Shown in pieces: positions 10,501 to 21,543 of a DNA stretch of 64,000 nucleotides. The DNA is taken from contig ML978123.1 of assembly GCA_010015805.1 (NCBI GenBank), positions 62,001-126,000 of the forward strand, given 5' to 3'. Positions within the stretch are counted from its first letter, which is position 1. Each line of letters opens with the position of its first letter. The notes below the pieces were generated by a model. That model ran no database searches. It saw nothing but the letters and a program-made list of their open reading frames with translations, and was not told the origin of the DNA. Source of the DNA: Rhizodiscina lignyota (taxonomy: Eukaryota > Ascomycota > Dothideomycetes > Aulographales > Rhizodiscinaceae). The position numbers and the translations under genes are program-made.

Positions 10501-11811
10501 TTATAGCTTCTTGAACTTGGCTGCGGCTTTCTTAAACCAGTTTGTCATCTTCTCCTTCCCGTACTCGTTCGTCCCATCCACACCAGTTGCATACTGTTCC
10601 GCCTTGCCGTTTGCTGGCTGTTGAAGAGGTTGCTGCGCCGCGCCGTTCGGTTGCTTCGTGGTGGGCGCCGTTTTACCCGTTGAGGTTGACGTGTTGTCAT
10701 ACTGCCTTCCTCCAACCGTCACCGTGAAGACCTTCGGGTCTCCAGCATTCACGAAGCCAGACTGATCGACGCCGCCGGCGGGCGTTACATCGTCGTACGG
10801 ACTCGCATAACCCCTCCCGTCGACATTCGCTGCGTGAACAATCCGAGCGTAGTGATTCGTGATGGTCTCTTGATAATACAAGTTCTCTGGGGCTGGAAAG
10901 CTGTCCGTCTTGAGCAGCGTGCTTCGGTTGAATTCTGCATTTAGACGAGGGATAATCGCATTACGCAGGCTGTCTGAACCCGTTGCGAATGGACCTGAGT
11001 TCGCGCTGAAGATATCGCGAGTCGAGGGTTTGCTGAACTTTTCGTTGTTCAGCGTCAAATTACCGTCGTTGGTGACTTGGCCGGAGACAGTACCAGCACC
11101 TGGCGTGTCGATAGTCATGGTTGTGGTTTTGTATTTCTGCCAGACTTGGTCGACGTAGGGATCGTAGTAGTCTTTGAATAGATTCGCATTGTCTACCATA
11201 CCTTGGTTCGGGCTCAACGCTCGGAGCAGGTTCCCGGAAGAGTTCTTGACAATTAGAGAGCTCCAGCCCTGGCCGTCGGACTGCGATTGCTGAGTGAGCC
11301 CATTGGCGATGGTTTGGAGTCCATTTGAGCGGGTTCCCTTGACCGATAATGTGGCACCCGAATCTGTGTCAAGCTCGATGGCGATTGGGATGCTGACAAA
11401 GTCGACATAGCTTATGTTGGCATATAACTGCTGCGCATTCCAAGTAAACTCGCAGAAGCCCCAGGCGATGTTGATGTTTGGGTCTGATGGGTTCGTGACC
11501 GATGGCTCTACCAAATTAGGTCCAGGGTTGATATAGAATGTCAGCTTGTCATTGTATGACAGGTAGATGCGGCCGCCGGCGGTGTGGGGTATCGAAATTG
11601 TTTTCGTTGATCCGATATTCGCCAAGGGTATTGCGCAGTCTCGCGCCAGTGCGGCCCCCGGCTTGGATGGTGAAGCTGGATTGTAGACCGTCTTGCCGTC
11701 GGACTGCAGTAAGTACCAAGAATTGTTGTTATCAATTTGTAGTCCTGTCACATACGCATATATAGTGTTGGTCGAGGAAGAGTTGACTAGGGATGTATTT
11801 AGGGTAGCCAT
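10501..11811 (-). CDS. GH64-type beta-1,3-glucanase without a signal peptide
   Basis: Glycoside hydrolase family 64 (thaumatin-like fold), which cuts beta-1,3-glucan; 436 residues, no intron. WGFCEFTWN carries Glu121 and ISYVDF carries Asp137. The 16-residue spacing equals that of the Glu/Asp catalytic pair known from bacterial laminaripentaose-producing enzymes. The N-terminus (MATLNTSLVNSSSTNTIYAY) goes straight into the fold with no hydrophobic leader. The C-terminus adds ~80 residues: a Gln/Asn/Pro-rich linker and a basic amphipathic end (TNWFKKAAAKFKKL). It is either leaderless and unconventionally secreted, intracellular, or missing an upstream exon. No obvious upstream exon with a signal peptide is seen. 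Confidence 0.88.
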   Translation of the reverse strand: MATLNTSLVNSSSTNTIYAYVTGLQIDNNNSWYLLQSDGKTVYNPASPSKPGAALARDCAIPLANIGSTKTISIPHTAGGRIYLSYNDKLTFYINPGPNLVEPSVTNPSDPNINIAWGFCEFTWNAQQLYANISYVDFVSIPIAIELDTDSGATLSVKGTRSNGLQTIANGLTQQSQSDGQGWSSLIVKNSSGNLLRALSPNQGMVDNANLFKDYYDPYVDQVWQKYKTTTMTIDTPGAGTVSGQVTNDGNLTLNNEKFSKPSTRDIFSANSGPFATGSDSLRNAIIPRLNAEFNRSTLLKTDSFPAPENLYYQETITNHYARIVHAANVDGRGYASPYDDVTPAGGVDQSGFVNAGDPKVFTVTVGGRQYDNTSTSTGKTAPTTKQPNGAAQQPLQQPANGKAEQYATGVDGTNEYGKEKMTNWFKKAAAKFKKL

Positions 11812-13161
11812 AGTGAATTAGAATCTAAGGAAGTTGATCAATGCATCTAGTGATATCGAACTGAAGCGTTGACGGCACTCTCTGGCTTTATGAGTTGTCC
11901 AGCGGCTCTCCAGAAACCTGAAAGTTGGCCACGCATGGTTACGTAAGGTCGATCTGAGAGACTTGGTGCGGTCATGAAAGAAATGCCGGAGCAAGCGCCA
12001 AGGGGTTGATGGAAGTCATGATCAATGATAAGAGGAAGCGAGAGGTGCAGAACCCAAATGTTTCAACACTTAGCCCAGACATGCCATCAGGTGGCATAGA
12101 AGCAGCGTTGAAGAGGCCGTGGATCGTCGTTCATAAGGGAGTGGAGCCGGAAGGTGGAGTCCACCACTCACAGCGCGTCAGCGAGCGGGAGCCGCGAGCC
12201 AGCAAGTAGGCCCGATGAAACATCATCTTTGAACACGGTCATTCTTCAGTTATACAAGGCCAGATTATGGAGTATGAAAAACATGCGGAGGATAAGAGGG
12301 TGTGGTGCTATTAAGGTTTATGGCGGAGCTGAACGATCTCCGCCGCATGTGGCGGCGGTTCATGTGCGTCGCGTGCCGCATCGCCGGGGTAAGGAATTGG
12401 ACATGCCAGTCGTTCACTATAGCTTCTAAAGGCCATATGATATCGGATTACGAAAGACAGCCTCCTTGCTCGTTTGCTGGAAGCTGGGATGGAAAGCAGC
12501 TGAGACGTTTGAATGGGGCAGGTCGTATGCAGAAAGGGCAAGAGGTGCATTTGCATATTCCACGTCCCTCTGACTACACTTAGCCCCGCATGACTGTCGG
12601 ATGAAAGAACATCATGAACATCAAAGTATGCTTGTTTGTATTCCGTATAGAAGAGTTGAGATGTGCCAGTCCAAAATGGTAAAGGGGCTGGCCAACCTGG
12701 CCTAGCGTTCCGCTGGTGCCGCGCACGGTGAAGGGAGGCCATATTCGATATGCTGTTACTTTGGCATTATCATTCGCCACGAACTTACTCCTATATAAAA
12801 GGAATTCACATTTCTACTCCTCCAAAGCTCTCTCTTTCTCCTAAGAGAGCCATTTTCGCCGACGTCTTGAAACCAAACCTCGTCCGATGCATTGGCGATG
12901 TGGAGCCTTCTCCAAGTATCGTAATGGCTTTCTCCCCGCTCTTGCAATTTGTCACTTTTGCTAATTCCCGGTTATGTCCGGTTATCGCAGCGGCAGCGAA
13001 AGAGGTTGACACGAAATTGAGATGCTTAAGATGACTTCAAGACTGAATCGGTGGTTCTTTTGGCCCCGTCCAATTCCAGTTCTTGTCTTTATGCTCCAAA
13101 ATAATCCTCACGTTTCCGACAACTGATTTGCGCCAACTATTAACAACTAGAGCAAGCGACG
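11812..13161. other. Intergenic region between GH64 and SDR genes
   Basis: Only short ORFs without recognisable protein character. TATATAAAAG at about 12792-12801, followed by a C/T-rich stretch, could be a promoter reaching the SDR gene, whose start is ~360 bp further on. Confidence 0.35.
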
Positions 13162-14047
13162 ATGACAGACCAGAAAAAGTTCACCGGAAAGCTCTCCGGT
13201 ACTCGCATTCTGATTGTTGGTGGTAGCACAGGTCTGGGTTATGGAGTGGCTGAAGGCGTCATTGAAGAGGGTGCGAAGGAGGTGATCATCTCTTCGTCCC
13301 AGGAGTCTCGCATTCACGGCGCAATCGCCAGCCTGGAGAAGTCATATCCGTCGGCAAAGGGCAAGATCAAGGGCTACGTCTGTGATCTCGGAACGGAAGA
13401 CACACTCGAACAGAATGTGAAAGATTTGCTGAGCAAGGTTGGCGTGGTTGATCATCTCGTTTACACCGCAGGAGACAAGCTGAAGACTACTCCCCTTGAC
13501 CAAACAGATTTTGCGCAGTTGAAGAAAGCAGGTGTGTCATCACATGATCTTTTCCGCCCTGGCTTTCGATAACTACCTCCATTTGTCGTAATGTGTGCGT
13601 GAGTAATAAGCTAACATTTTATAAGGCATGGTCCGGTTCTTCGCGCCCTGGCTCATTGTCCGCTACGCCTTCTCCGGCAAGAATATCGCACCCGGCCCTG
13701 CATCCTCTGTCATCTTAACTACGGGCTCCATTTCACAGAGACCCCGACCAAACTGGAGCATTCCAGCAGGCTATGCAGGCGGATTGCACGCGATGACGCG
13801 TAACTTTGCGCTTGAACTTGCGCCAATCCGGGTTAACCTCATTAGCCCTGGCATGGTGGAGACCACATTATGGGACCATATCCCTCCTGAAACGCAGCAG
13901 AAGATGTTCTCAGAAACCGGGAAGAGGGTTTGGACGGGCAAAGTGGGCCAGACGGTGGACGTGACAGAGGGTTATCTGATGTTGATGAAGGATCACAACA
14001 TCACGGGATCTGTGGTGTCTAGCAATGGTGGATCGATATATGTCTAA
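13162..14047 (+). CDS. Atypical short-chain dehydrogenase/reductase lacking the YxxxK lysine
   Basis: Rossmann-fold SDR of 263 residues from two exons (13162-13531, 13626-14047). The 94-nt intron has donor gtgtgt, branch GCTAAC and acceptor ataag, phase 1. ILIVGGSTGLGYGVAEG is the cofactor loop and APIRVNLISPGMVET is the C-terminal SDR signature. At the catalytic site the sequence reads SIPAGYAGGLHAMTR: a Tyr is present but the Lys four residues on is Leu. Fungi have a clade of such SDRs with A-G/A-G/A-LHxMTR, so this is probably a lineage trait, not damage. The substrate is unknown. It converges on the FAD monooxygenase 58 bp downstream. Confidence 0.87.
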
Positions 14048-14105
14048 GGATCTCGAGTCAAATTCTAGTCTGGATCAAGATCATCTCCTAAAATGATATA
14101 TACGA

Positions 14106-15537
14106 TTACAAGTGCGCTTGGTAGATACTTGCATTCTGTGGCGGCATTGCAGGAAGATACGGTATGTACGGCTCTTCGTTTTCAGCGAGCAGCATCTCAG
14201 CATCGTGACCAAAAAGCCAGCCCAGCCTCTCTGAGCTGCCCCAGAGGATCGGATTCTCTGGTCGGTCGAGCTTCATTAATCTGTCTCTCTCGTCTCTTAC
14301 TTCGCCATCATAGACATGAAGCCACTCCTGGTGGAGCTTGGTGTTTGCAATGACATATGCAGTTCGGGCTATGCGCTGTCTCTCATAGGCATGTAGGGCC
14401 TCCGGTAATGACGAATACTTCGCCAATGCTGCACGCAGAGTGCCGGCATCTTCGGTGGCTTGAGCAGCGCCTTGAGCAAGATAAGGCAGCATCGGATGGC
14501 ACGAATCTCCAAGGAGGATGACTTTACCACTCGGATGGACCCATCTCTTCAGTTGTGGAAGCTCAGAAAGTTTCCATTTCAAGAACGGAATTTGGCCGGC
14601 CAACGCAACAAGTTTTTCAACGGGAGAGCACCACCCCTGGAACGTCTTGCACAGCTCTGCATTATCGGCTGTGACTATCCAGTCATCCTCGCCTAATTTC
14701 TTTCCATGAGAGGTTGATTTGATGGAACAACATAGAATCATATTGTAGAGCTCGCCTTCACGGAGTGGGTAGCCGACGAAGTGGATCTCCGGCCCTGCCC
14801 AGCTTGTTATTCTAGGCTCGGTCATGAGAGGGGCAAGCTCCGGATCGTCTAGCAGTCCTTTGGATGGCACCAGAATACGGTATGCGACATCTCCGGTGTC
14901 CATGGCTTTCGCCGGTTCCCCATTGATGAGATCTCTAGCTATGCTCTTGATTCCTATTCAATATGAATCAACCAAGCTTGCAAGGAGAGATAATATAAGA
15001 AGGCAAGGGTGTCTTACCATCAGCACCAACAACCAAGTCTCCGCCGTACAGCTTTCCATCTTGAGTTCTGACTCGGCCTCCGTCGAAGTCATATTCCACG
15101 ACTCTTGCGCCAGTCTTGATCGTGATGTTTGGCCTTTCTCTCGCTGTTCGTACAAGCAAGTTAATCAAGTCGGCTCGATGGACCATATAGTAAGTTGTGC
15201 CCATATCCCGCTTTAGGCGTCGATAGGAAACGTCGAGGAGGATATTGTCCTTCCAATCTTTAAAGCGGTTTCCGGTTGAAACCACCTTCTTCGTGTCCGA
15301 TAAATCAACGCCCCAGCGTTCAAAAAGACGTAGAGCATTCGGTGGCACTCGAATACCAGCCCCGGCCTGAATGATCAGTTAGCCATAGTAAATGAGAAAA
15401 GATGATGTGTAACAAGCCTCTGCAAATTCTTCAGCAGCTTCAAGCAGCGTGATCTGGTGGCCATCTCCTGCCAACGCAATAGCTGTTGCGAATCCGCCAA
15501 TACCCCCTCCAACGACAACTACATTCAAGTTCTTCAT
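14106..15537 (-). CDS. FAD-dependent monooxygenase, salicylate-hydroxylase-like
   Basis: Aromatic-ring hydroxylase family (class A flavoprotein), 438 residues from three exons: 15418-15537, 15018-15366 and 14106-14953. The first exon encodes the ADP-binding motif VVVVGGGIGGFATAIAL. Exon 2 has AGAGIRVPPNALRLFERWG and the conserved LVVGADG. Exon 3 has GDSCHPMLPYLAQGAAQATEDAG, the second FAD motif. The 64-nt second intron is normal. The first intron (51 nt) joins in frame only if its donor is GC (gcttgt) rather than GT, see findings. Homologues decarboxylate/hydroxylate small aromatics such as salicylate, but the substrate here is unknown. Confidence 0.88.
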
Positions 15538-16970
15538 ACCGTAAGAAGCTGTCTTTTCTTTCAGGTTATTCCCAACAAAGTTAATCCTGCCTTGAGCCTT
15601 GAGCTTGCGTCTCGAGTATATAACCCTACGGCATTACTTCCTTCGGCGCCAGCGGCACCTAAAATATAAGATGTGAGCATGAGATGGTCTTTGATATTCG
15701 AAACTCGAAGTCTCGTACAAAAGAAAATGGAATCGGTTGTAGTCTTTGCGGGGTATTTCCGCGGGCAATGGTTATAATGCCCTGCGCACTGTCCTTTCAT
15801 GGTTAATTTCGCCAAGTCCAAGGAGTCAGGGGGCATTTCTTCCGCTCAAACTCTGTTGTAGCTACTCGCGTGAGGGTGCAGGAGAATCCACTCAAAGCGC
15901 CCTTAAAATTCGAAAAACGTCTACTTCTGCCAACTATCAACTGAATTTAATCAGTGCTGCCTTGGCATTATAACAACTGCCTCCTCCTCCAAAAGCTAAT
16001 GGCAGGGATAGGCAGTGGATAGTCTGCGGCATCTCATTCCGGAGTCGAGCAAGGTCGAAGTATCCGGAACTTATACGGATATCCTCATTCTAAACCTATA
16101 GAGGCAGATGGCAACCCGCCCTGACCGCCATTCGAACCAGCAAGAGATATTTTGTCTGACACGGGCAGGTAAGCGCTCGTGTCACACTATGAGCGAAGGG
16201 GAGAAGATAGCATGTTCGTGGGTTTCTGCTCTGCGTATCCTAAGTCGGGTGTCTGGTGCGGCGGTTTTGGATGCTCAAGCCAAATCTCGGTGCCCAAGGA
16301 TTCAATCTAATCTCACTCTCCCGAATATGGTTTATTAGGCACATTCTTGAAATACTCACCTGCGGACAATGTGTTGTGGCACATTCGGTGACAATCAGTA
16401 TGGAAAACAAGACAAGCCGTCTTGTAAGCGCTTGTTAGCGGTTTCCGGCCTGTTTCCGGCCTGACTCCAGGGGTGCGCGCCGAGCACTTCCTCACAATTT
16501 CTAACCTACCGTACTTTTCGACTCGCCAGGCACTTCGCTACTGAGCGCACGGTTTTGCTTCGACCAATAGATCCACACACACCTTTGCTCTCTCTCCCAT
16601 TGGTCTTATGGAAATTTACCTTACTTAGTTAGCGGCCGCTGTTAAGTGCCTGGTGAGACGAAAGTACCGGTAACCCCTACACTACTAGTACTCTTATAAA
16701 CTAATAAGCATTTAAGCACCTAAGCGGCTACTTGTTTAGAGGCCAAACAAGCTCTTAATTATATAATTAGCTTGACTTATTTGGCTTAATCTGACGTGAG
16801 CCAAACCAAGCAAGCGCTTGGTTTGTTTTCCAGGAGGTTGCATCACAAAGCTTGTAAGACACTGCCCAAGTTTATATTTCTTAATATCCACAAAAGGATC
16901 TTGAACAATCGGATCGCTTTCACTTAAATCACTGCGAGGACCCCTCAAATATTCAATCTCACATGATGAA
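15538..16970. other. Gene-free region with transposon-like remnants
   Basis: No supportable gene. It contains a direct duplication of GTTTCCGGCCT near 16440-16462, the inverted-repeat element at 16507-16670, and an AT-rich imperfect palindrome around 16750-16773 (ATTATATAAT core). Local AT content rises after 16670. This looks like decayed DNA-transposon territory. Confidence 0.45.
16502..16675. mobile_element. MITE-like element with ~28-bp terminal inverted repeats
   Basis: The segment 16507-16535 (TACCGTACTTTTCG...CCAGGCACTT) is repeated inverted at 16644-16670 (AAGTGCCTGG...GTACCGG) with about 85-90% match over 27-29 bp. The internal ~108 bp has no ORF. TAACC occurs immediately outside both ends (16502-16506 and 16671-16675) and would be a 5-bp target-site duplication. 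Size, structure and lack of coding capacity fit a non-autonomous DNA transposon. The superfamily is not identifiable. Confidence 0.5.
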
Positions 16971-18284
16971 ATGCCTCCATATCACCTACGGAAGCGTATC
17001 GTCGTGGTCATCTGTCTCGGCCTTGCGGTGGTCCTGTTCAGCCTTTCTGGGATGAATCGAGACTATTCTTCATCGCTGCGATCCGCCACGGTTCCTTCCA
17101 ATTTTACAAAGAGTGATCTGCTCCGGGACGTGTTCAATAAGACCTTAGGGGTTAGTAGATGGTATTCTCCACAGTAACGAAACCTGAGCTCTGATTAAAA
17201 CTGTCGCCAGTTCCAGAAGATCTTCGTCATCAATCTGCCCTCTCGAACAGACCATCGAGACGCAATCACATTAGCGGCCGCTTTGACAGATTTGGAACTC
17301 GAGTTCGTTGATGGTGTCACCGAGGTCGCCGAAAAGGCTCTTCCGCCTGGGGGAAAGGAGGTGAAACTTAACAAAGGGGGCTTGGGGAACTGGCGAGCTC
17401 ATTTGAATATTATGAGAATGTGAGCGATGCCTCAGTTAGGCATTGCAGTACTCAGATACTCTGACATTTGCAGGATTGTAGAACGAAACATTACCTCCGC
17501 TCTCATTCTCGAAGATGACGCCGACTGGGACATACGAATAAAGTCGCAGATGTACGATTTCGCACAAGCTTCTCGATCACTTCTGCAGCCACTCCAGAAT
17601 CAATCGTCGCAATATCTGGATCCAACATATCCAAAGCCAATAGCCAATTCACAACCGCAGAATTTTGAACTTGGGAGCGCTTCGGTGTCGACACCATCGT
17701 CAACTCCATATGGCGATGTCTGGGATTTGTTTTGGTTAGGCCATTGCGGGACACGATTTCCACGAGCGTCAGATGGGAATGCTCCTCTTGGGCGAGCCAT
17801 TATTCCGAACGACCTAACCGTGCCGGAACAGCAGCATCTCAAAATGGAGTTCGGTAGCCTCGAATTGTTAGAGGAGTACCCTTCACATACAAGAGTCGTC
17901 CATCGGGCGTGGCAGAACACCTGCACAATTGGGTATGCTGTTACCCAATCCGGTGCTCGGAGCCTCTTGTACGAGGTCGGCATTAGCGCACAGAAGGGAA
18001 CGACGGATATGGAATTGCGATCATTCTGTCACGGCTCCGATGGCCGCCGCATCCATACGTGCTTGACGGCACAACCGCAGATCTTCGAACATCACAGCCC
18101 TGTTGGCGTAAGGTCGACTTTCAGCGATATCTCGGACCATGGGCAAGAATATAATGATTTTGCATACACGTGCAATATTCGGTGGAGCACGCGTGTCAAT
18201 TTTCCGAAGCTGGTTGCCGGGGAGAAGGATTATATCGACTCGTTCAAGGACGGTGAAAGCTCTGATCATATCCGTAATTGCTAA
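16971..18284 (+). CDS. GT25-family glycosyltransferase (type II membrane protein)
   Basis: Glycosyltransferase of family 25 (procollagen galactosyltransferase/LPS-type), 399 residues in three exons (16971-17150, 17211-17419, 17474-18284). The introns are 60 nt (phase 0) and 54 nt (phase 2). Residues ~8-26 (RIVVVICLGLAVVLFSLSG) form a single signal-anchor, placing the catalytic domain in the Golgi/ER lumen. The start of the domain, FQKIFVINLPSRTDHRDA, is the GT25 signature, and LEDDADW (residues ~142-148) is the metal-binding acidic motif. Ser/Gln/Asn-rich insert after residue 160. Such proteins are common in Pezizomycotina with uncharacterised acceptors. Confidence 0.9.
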
Positions 18285-18511
18285 GTAAATAGGAATGCAC
18301 CATGTTGATGGCGCAAATGTGACGATGCACGCCCAAACTGTTCGTTATCATTCGCGAACTTCCGGTCTCTGGGGACGGTAAGTACAGTCCCCTGGGAGGG
18401 AACTCGCAAGAGCACTATCAGTAGACAGGACTGCCATTTGAGTCAATATACGTTCATCTCGAAATGTTCATTATATCTTACTAAGACAATGTCAATAATC
18501 TCATGCCGAAT

Positions 18512-19429
18512 TCATCCAGCTAACTCTAGCCGATCTCGATCTGCAGGCAGCTCTTGAGGCACATGCGAATACCCAACCGGCATGACTGTTTCTTGTGGTA
18601 CTCTCTTTTGCTCATACATCGGAAGATTGTAATTTAAGCCAGGCCCGGGACCAGCAGACCTGTGCCCTCTAGCCGCTTTCAAGCCCACCCACACTCCAAG
18701 GATCAGCACCAAAGGTATTCCGAGCCCAAGCCCTACTCCAAGTCCAACCTTTAGGGCCGTTGAATCCGAGGACGAGTTCCCTCCGTTTTGTGGAGAATTG
18801 GTTGCAGCAGATGTTGTGGATGAAGATGTAGAAGATGTCGAAGATTGTGATGATCCTGATGAGCTGGTCGAAGAGTGCGAGGTCGTTGTTGATGAGGATG
18901 AGGATGAGGATGTAGTTTGTTTCTTGTCCGTGATATTGAAATAATGGCTTCCAAAGCCGGGCGCGCTGTCGTTCGAGTCTAGGTAAAGGTAGAAGATCGG
19001 CGAAAATGACAAATCTGCGGCATATGGTTGTACAGTCCACTGAAGTGAGGTGGTCGGGACAGTTTGGCAGAATTCGCCATCACAGCTCTGAACTATACGC
19101 GACATCAGACCCTTGATAAATTTAATGCACGCAACAGATTACGCACCGAAGACCGAATCGTTAATGACTTTTGCGCCAACGTCTGTCGGATCAAGTTCTG
19201 GAGTTTGTTTGTCCACTGGAATCTGCTGCCACATTTGGATCGAGAACGAACTCGAGGTCGTTTTCCATTGTAGCGTCACGATGGAACCGAGGCTCATCAC
19301 CTTATCTTGGTCGAATTCTGCCGCATTTGGTCCGGCTGGTGGTGGATACACCCATTCATTACTGGAATCCTGTGCTGAAGCGAGAATCGCGAGTTGAAGA
19401 GCAACGAGAGCAATGAACCAAATTGGCAT
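18512..19429 (-). CDS. Single-pass surface protein, paralogue A of a three-gene array
   Basis: Predicted type I membrane protein of 287 residues from two exons (19147-19429, 19092-18512; 54-nt phase-1 intron with donor gtgcgt). Parts in order: signal peptide (IALVALQLAILASA); ectodomain with VTLQWKTTSSSFSIQMWQQ and later LQWTVQPYAADLSF...FYLYL...HYFNI; a Ser/Thr-only linker of ~45 residues; one glycine-zipper membrane segment (VGLGVGLGLGIPLVLILGVWVG); and a cytosolic tail with RVPQETVMPVGYSHVPQEL. The beta-strand pattern resembles the Ig-like Kre9/Knh1-type domain of fungal wall proteins; this is an inference. The overall plan resembles stress-sensor or mucin-like surface proteins. Function unknown. 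Confidence 0.82.
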
Positions 19430-20599
19430 CTTCAGAACAAGAGGAACAGAACGAGGGGAAGTGAAGATCTACCCATCATCTAGGAAGTTGAAATGGAGAT
19501 AATGCAGAAAAGTATAGACGCTGTTCCACACAAGGCTGAAACGATATAACTAACATTTCGAAGGATTCGGAGGCGTTTCCCTGGGCCCCAGCCACCCAGT
19601 TGTATATCGCTATCCTGAAAACGCACCGGGTTTTTTTAATGCAATCCACGGTTTATCATCCCTGGACTTGCATGCTATTGTGCTGGCGACTAAATGATGA
19701 TAGGAAGTTCGCCTAGCGCATCTTGCTCCGCCACGCGGGTGTTGGTCCCTGATTCGGCGCATTGCATAGGTCGAGAACTACCAACCACTGTCGATCATCG
19801 TGGTTGCCATGCATATCGAGCCCATTTCCGCTCAACTAGAATTGTTTTAAGGAAGGTTCGGAGCTTTCGGTCCTGCACGACCAAACTCGGACCGGGCTGA
19901 CAAATGGTTGAAAAGGTGGCGCATGGGGAAATTGTGTTCGACCTTGCACTGCTGGGATCACCCCGTTCGCGTTAAGCCATGTCAAAACTTCATCACATCT
20001 TATTCTTCAACCTCCTCACTCTTTCCCCTTTCTGCTGACCTCTCTTCATTTTGTTTCGTCAACCAAATTCTTTACGCTGCAGCGGAAAAAAAGTCCAAGG
20101 GCCCTACTCTGAACGTGAGGAAGAGTCATAAGCCCCCTTTCGGAAACTTTCGTCGTACGATGAGACGCTCACGATAATCGGCGAGAAATTCGCGCAGAGA
20201 CAACTTCCCAGGAAGTGACAGGCTTCAGATAAAAAGCAGAACAAGATGATAATTGACGAAGTTGGCCGTGAAATGCTCAATTCTACGCTTCCAAGGACAA
20301 AGTAACTTCTACTACCAGTTGCGTAGCGGTATCTTCGTTGAACAAGATGAGACTACTATTATGGTCCCGTCAAATAGGTTGCAGACAAACATAGAGTTTC
20401 CTATACTTCTACATACCCGTAAATTCTCTTTTGCTGTATATGTTCAATCCAAGCGTCTCTCCATAATCGGCTTCTCCGATTAAAATGCTGCCCACGAACG
20501 CAAGCGCCATCTTTGAGTCTGTGTGGGATATCTCCTTTTCTTCCCGTGCAAATGATCCATAGTGCTCATCACTAACATTAATGCCTCTACATAATTTCT
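19430..20599. other. Intergenic spacer between paralogues A and B
   Basis: No gene or paralogue fragment recognised. It should contain the promoter of paralogue A and the terminator of B. Confidence 0.35.
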
Positions 20600-21543
20600 T
20601 CATGGATATTCTGAGCTTTGCCGTGGGCTGTTTGTCGCAGAAGCTTCAGTGGACGGAATATCGGCCGGCAACTCTGAGCTTGCCCGTAGACTGTTGGCTG
20701 CGGAGACTTCAACAGGCAACATATCAGTCGGCAGCTCTTGTGGCTCGCAGATCGACGGAACCTCGAAAGGGTCCAGCGGCGCTTTAACTGGAGCTTCTGT
20801 CGCTGGGAGTTCGGCTTTCTCGAACCCGTCGTTCCCATCCGCGGACAATTCAGCAGAGGACGTAGCTCCACGCATTCTCAGGGCCCTCCACACTGCCCAT
20901 GCTCCTGCAAGCGCAAGAGGTACCCCTACACCGAGGCCGATACCAAGAGCAATAGGAAGAGTATGAGAGGAGGAAGTTGGGGTATTCGGACTCCCCGAGG
21001 GCGTGCCAGATGGCGATGGCGAAGAGTGAGAGGGCTTTTTGGATTGCGTAATATTGAAATAATGGCACGTAATTGATGGCGCCGAATCGTCTGACCATAG
21101 CTGGAAGTAAAAGATGTTCGAAAAGTTCAAAGAGGCGTTGTATGATTGTACAGTCCAAGGGAATGTGCTGCCGGGCCCCTCAGTCTGCCCCTTGCTCTTT
21201 GCTGGACAATCCATCAGCACCACGTTATCTTTCGGGATTCCAGGGCAGTATTGCACTTACTGAATACCTTGTGAACGAACAGCGCTCCCTGGTCGTTTGG
21301 GTCTTGGTTGGTGTTTTGTATATCTGGTGGAACTTGTTGCCAGAGTTCCACGCGATATGATTCCGAAGCAGTCGTCCACTGTACGGTCTCATTGTCTCCA
21401 GTAGTCCATACGAGATCCGCTGCGAATCCGTTGCTTGTTGGACCTGGAGCTGCTGGAACAACAAACTGATTGTCGTCATCTGCTCGTACAAGTAGAGCAA
21501 GCTGAAAGAGAGCGACGAAAAGGAGGGTGAGTCGAGCTGCCAT
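20600..21543 (-). CDS. Single-pass surface protein, paralogue B of a three-gene array
   Basis: Same plan as paralogue A, 294 residues, exons 21261-21543 and 20600-21201 with a 59-nt phase-1 intron (gtaagt) at the equivalent place. Signal peptide MAARLTLLFVALFQLALLVRA; ectodomain blocks TVQWTTASESYRVELWQQ and FPWTVQSYNASLNFSNIFYF, ending TCHYFNI; a shorter Ser/Pro linker; membrane segment IALGIGLGVGVPLALAGAWAVW. The cytosolic tail is long (~100 residues), acidic, and contains two tandem copies of a 21-residue repeat (ELPTDMLPVEVSAANSLRASS and a close variant). I chose the ATG at 21543 because it begins the signal peptide; an upstream in-frame ATG at 21618 adds 25 residues that would bury it. 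Confidence 0.82.

Noticed and set aside
12311-12742. 143-codon minus-strand ORF in the GH64-SDR gap
   Set aside because: No domain and overlaps several equally long ORFs in other frames.
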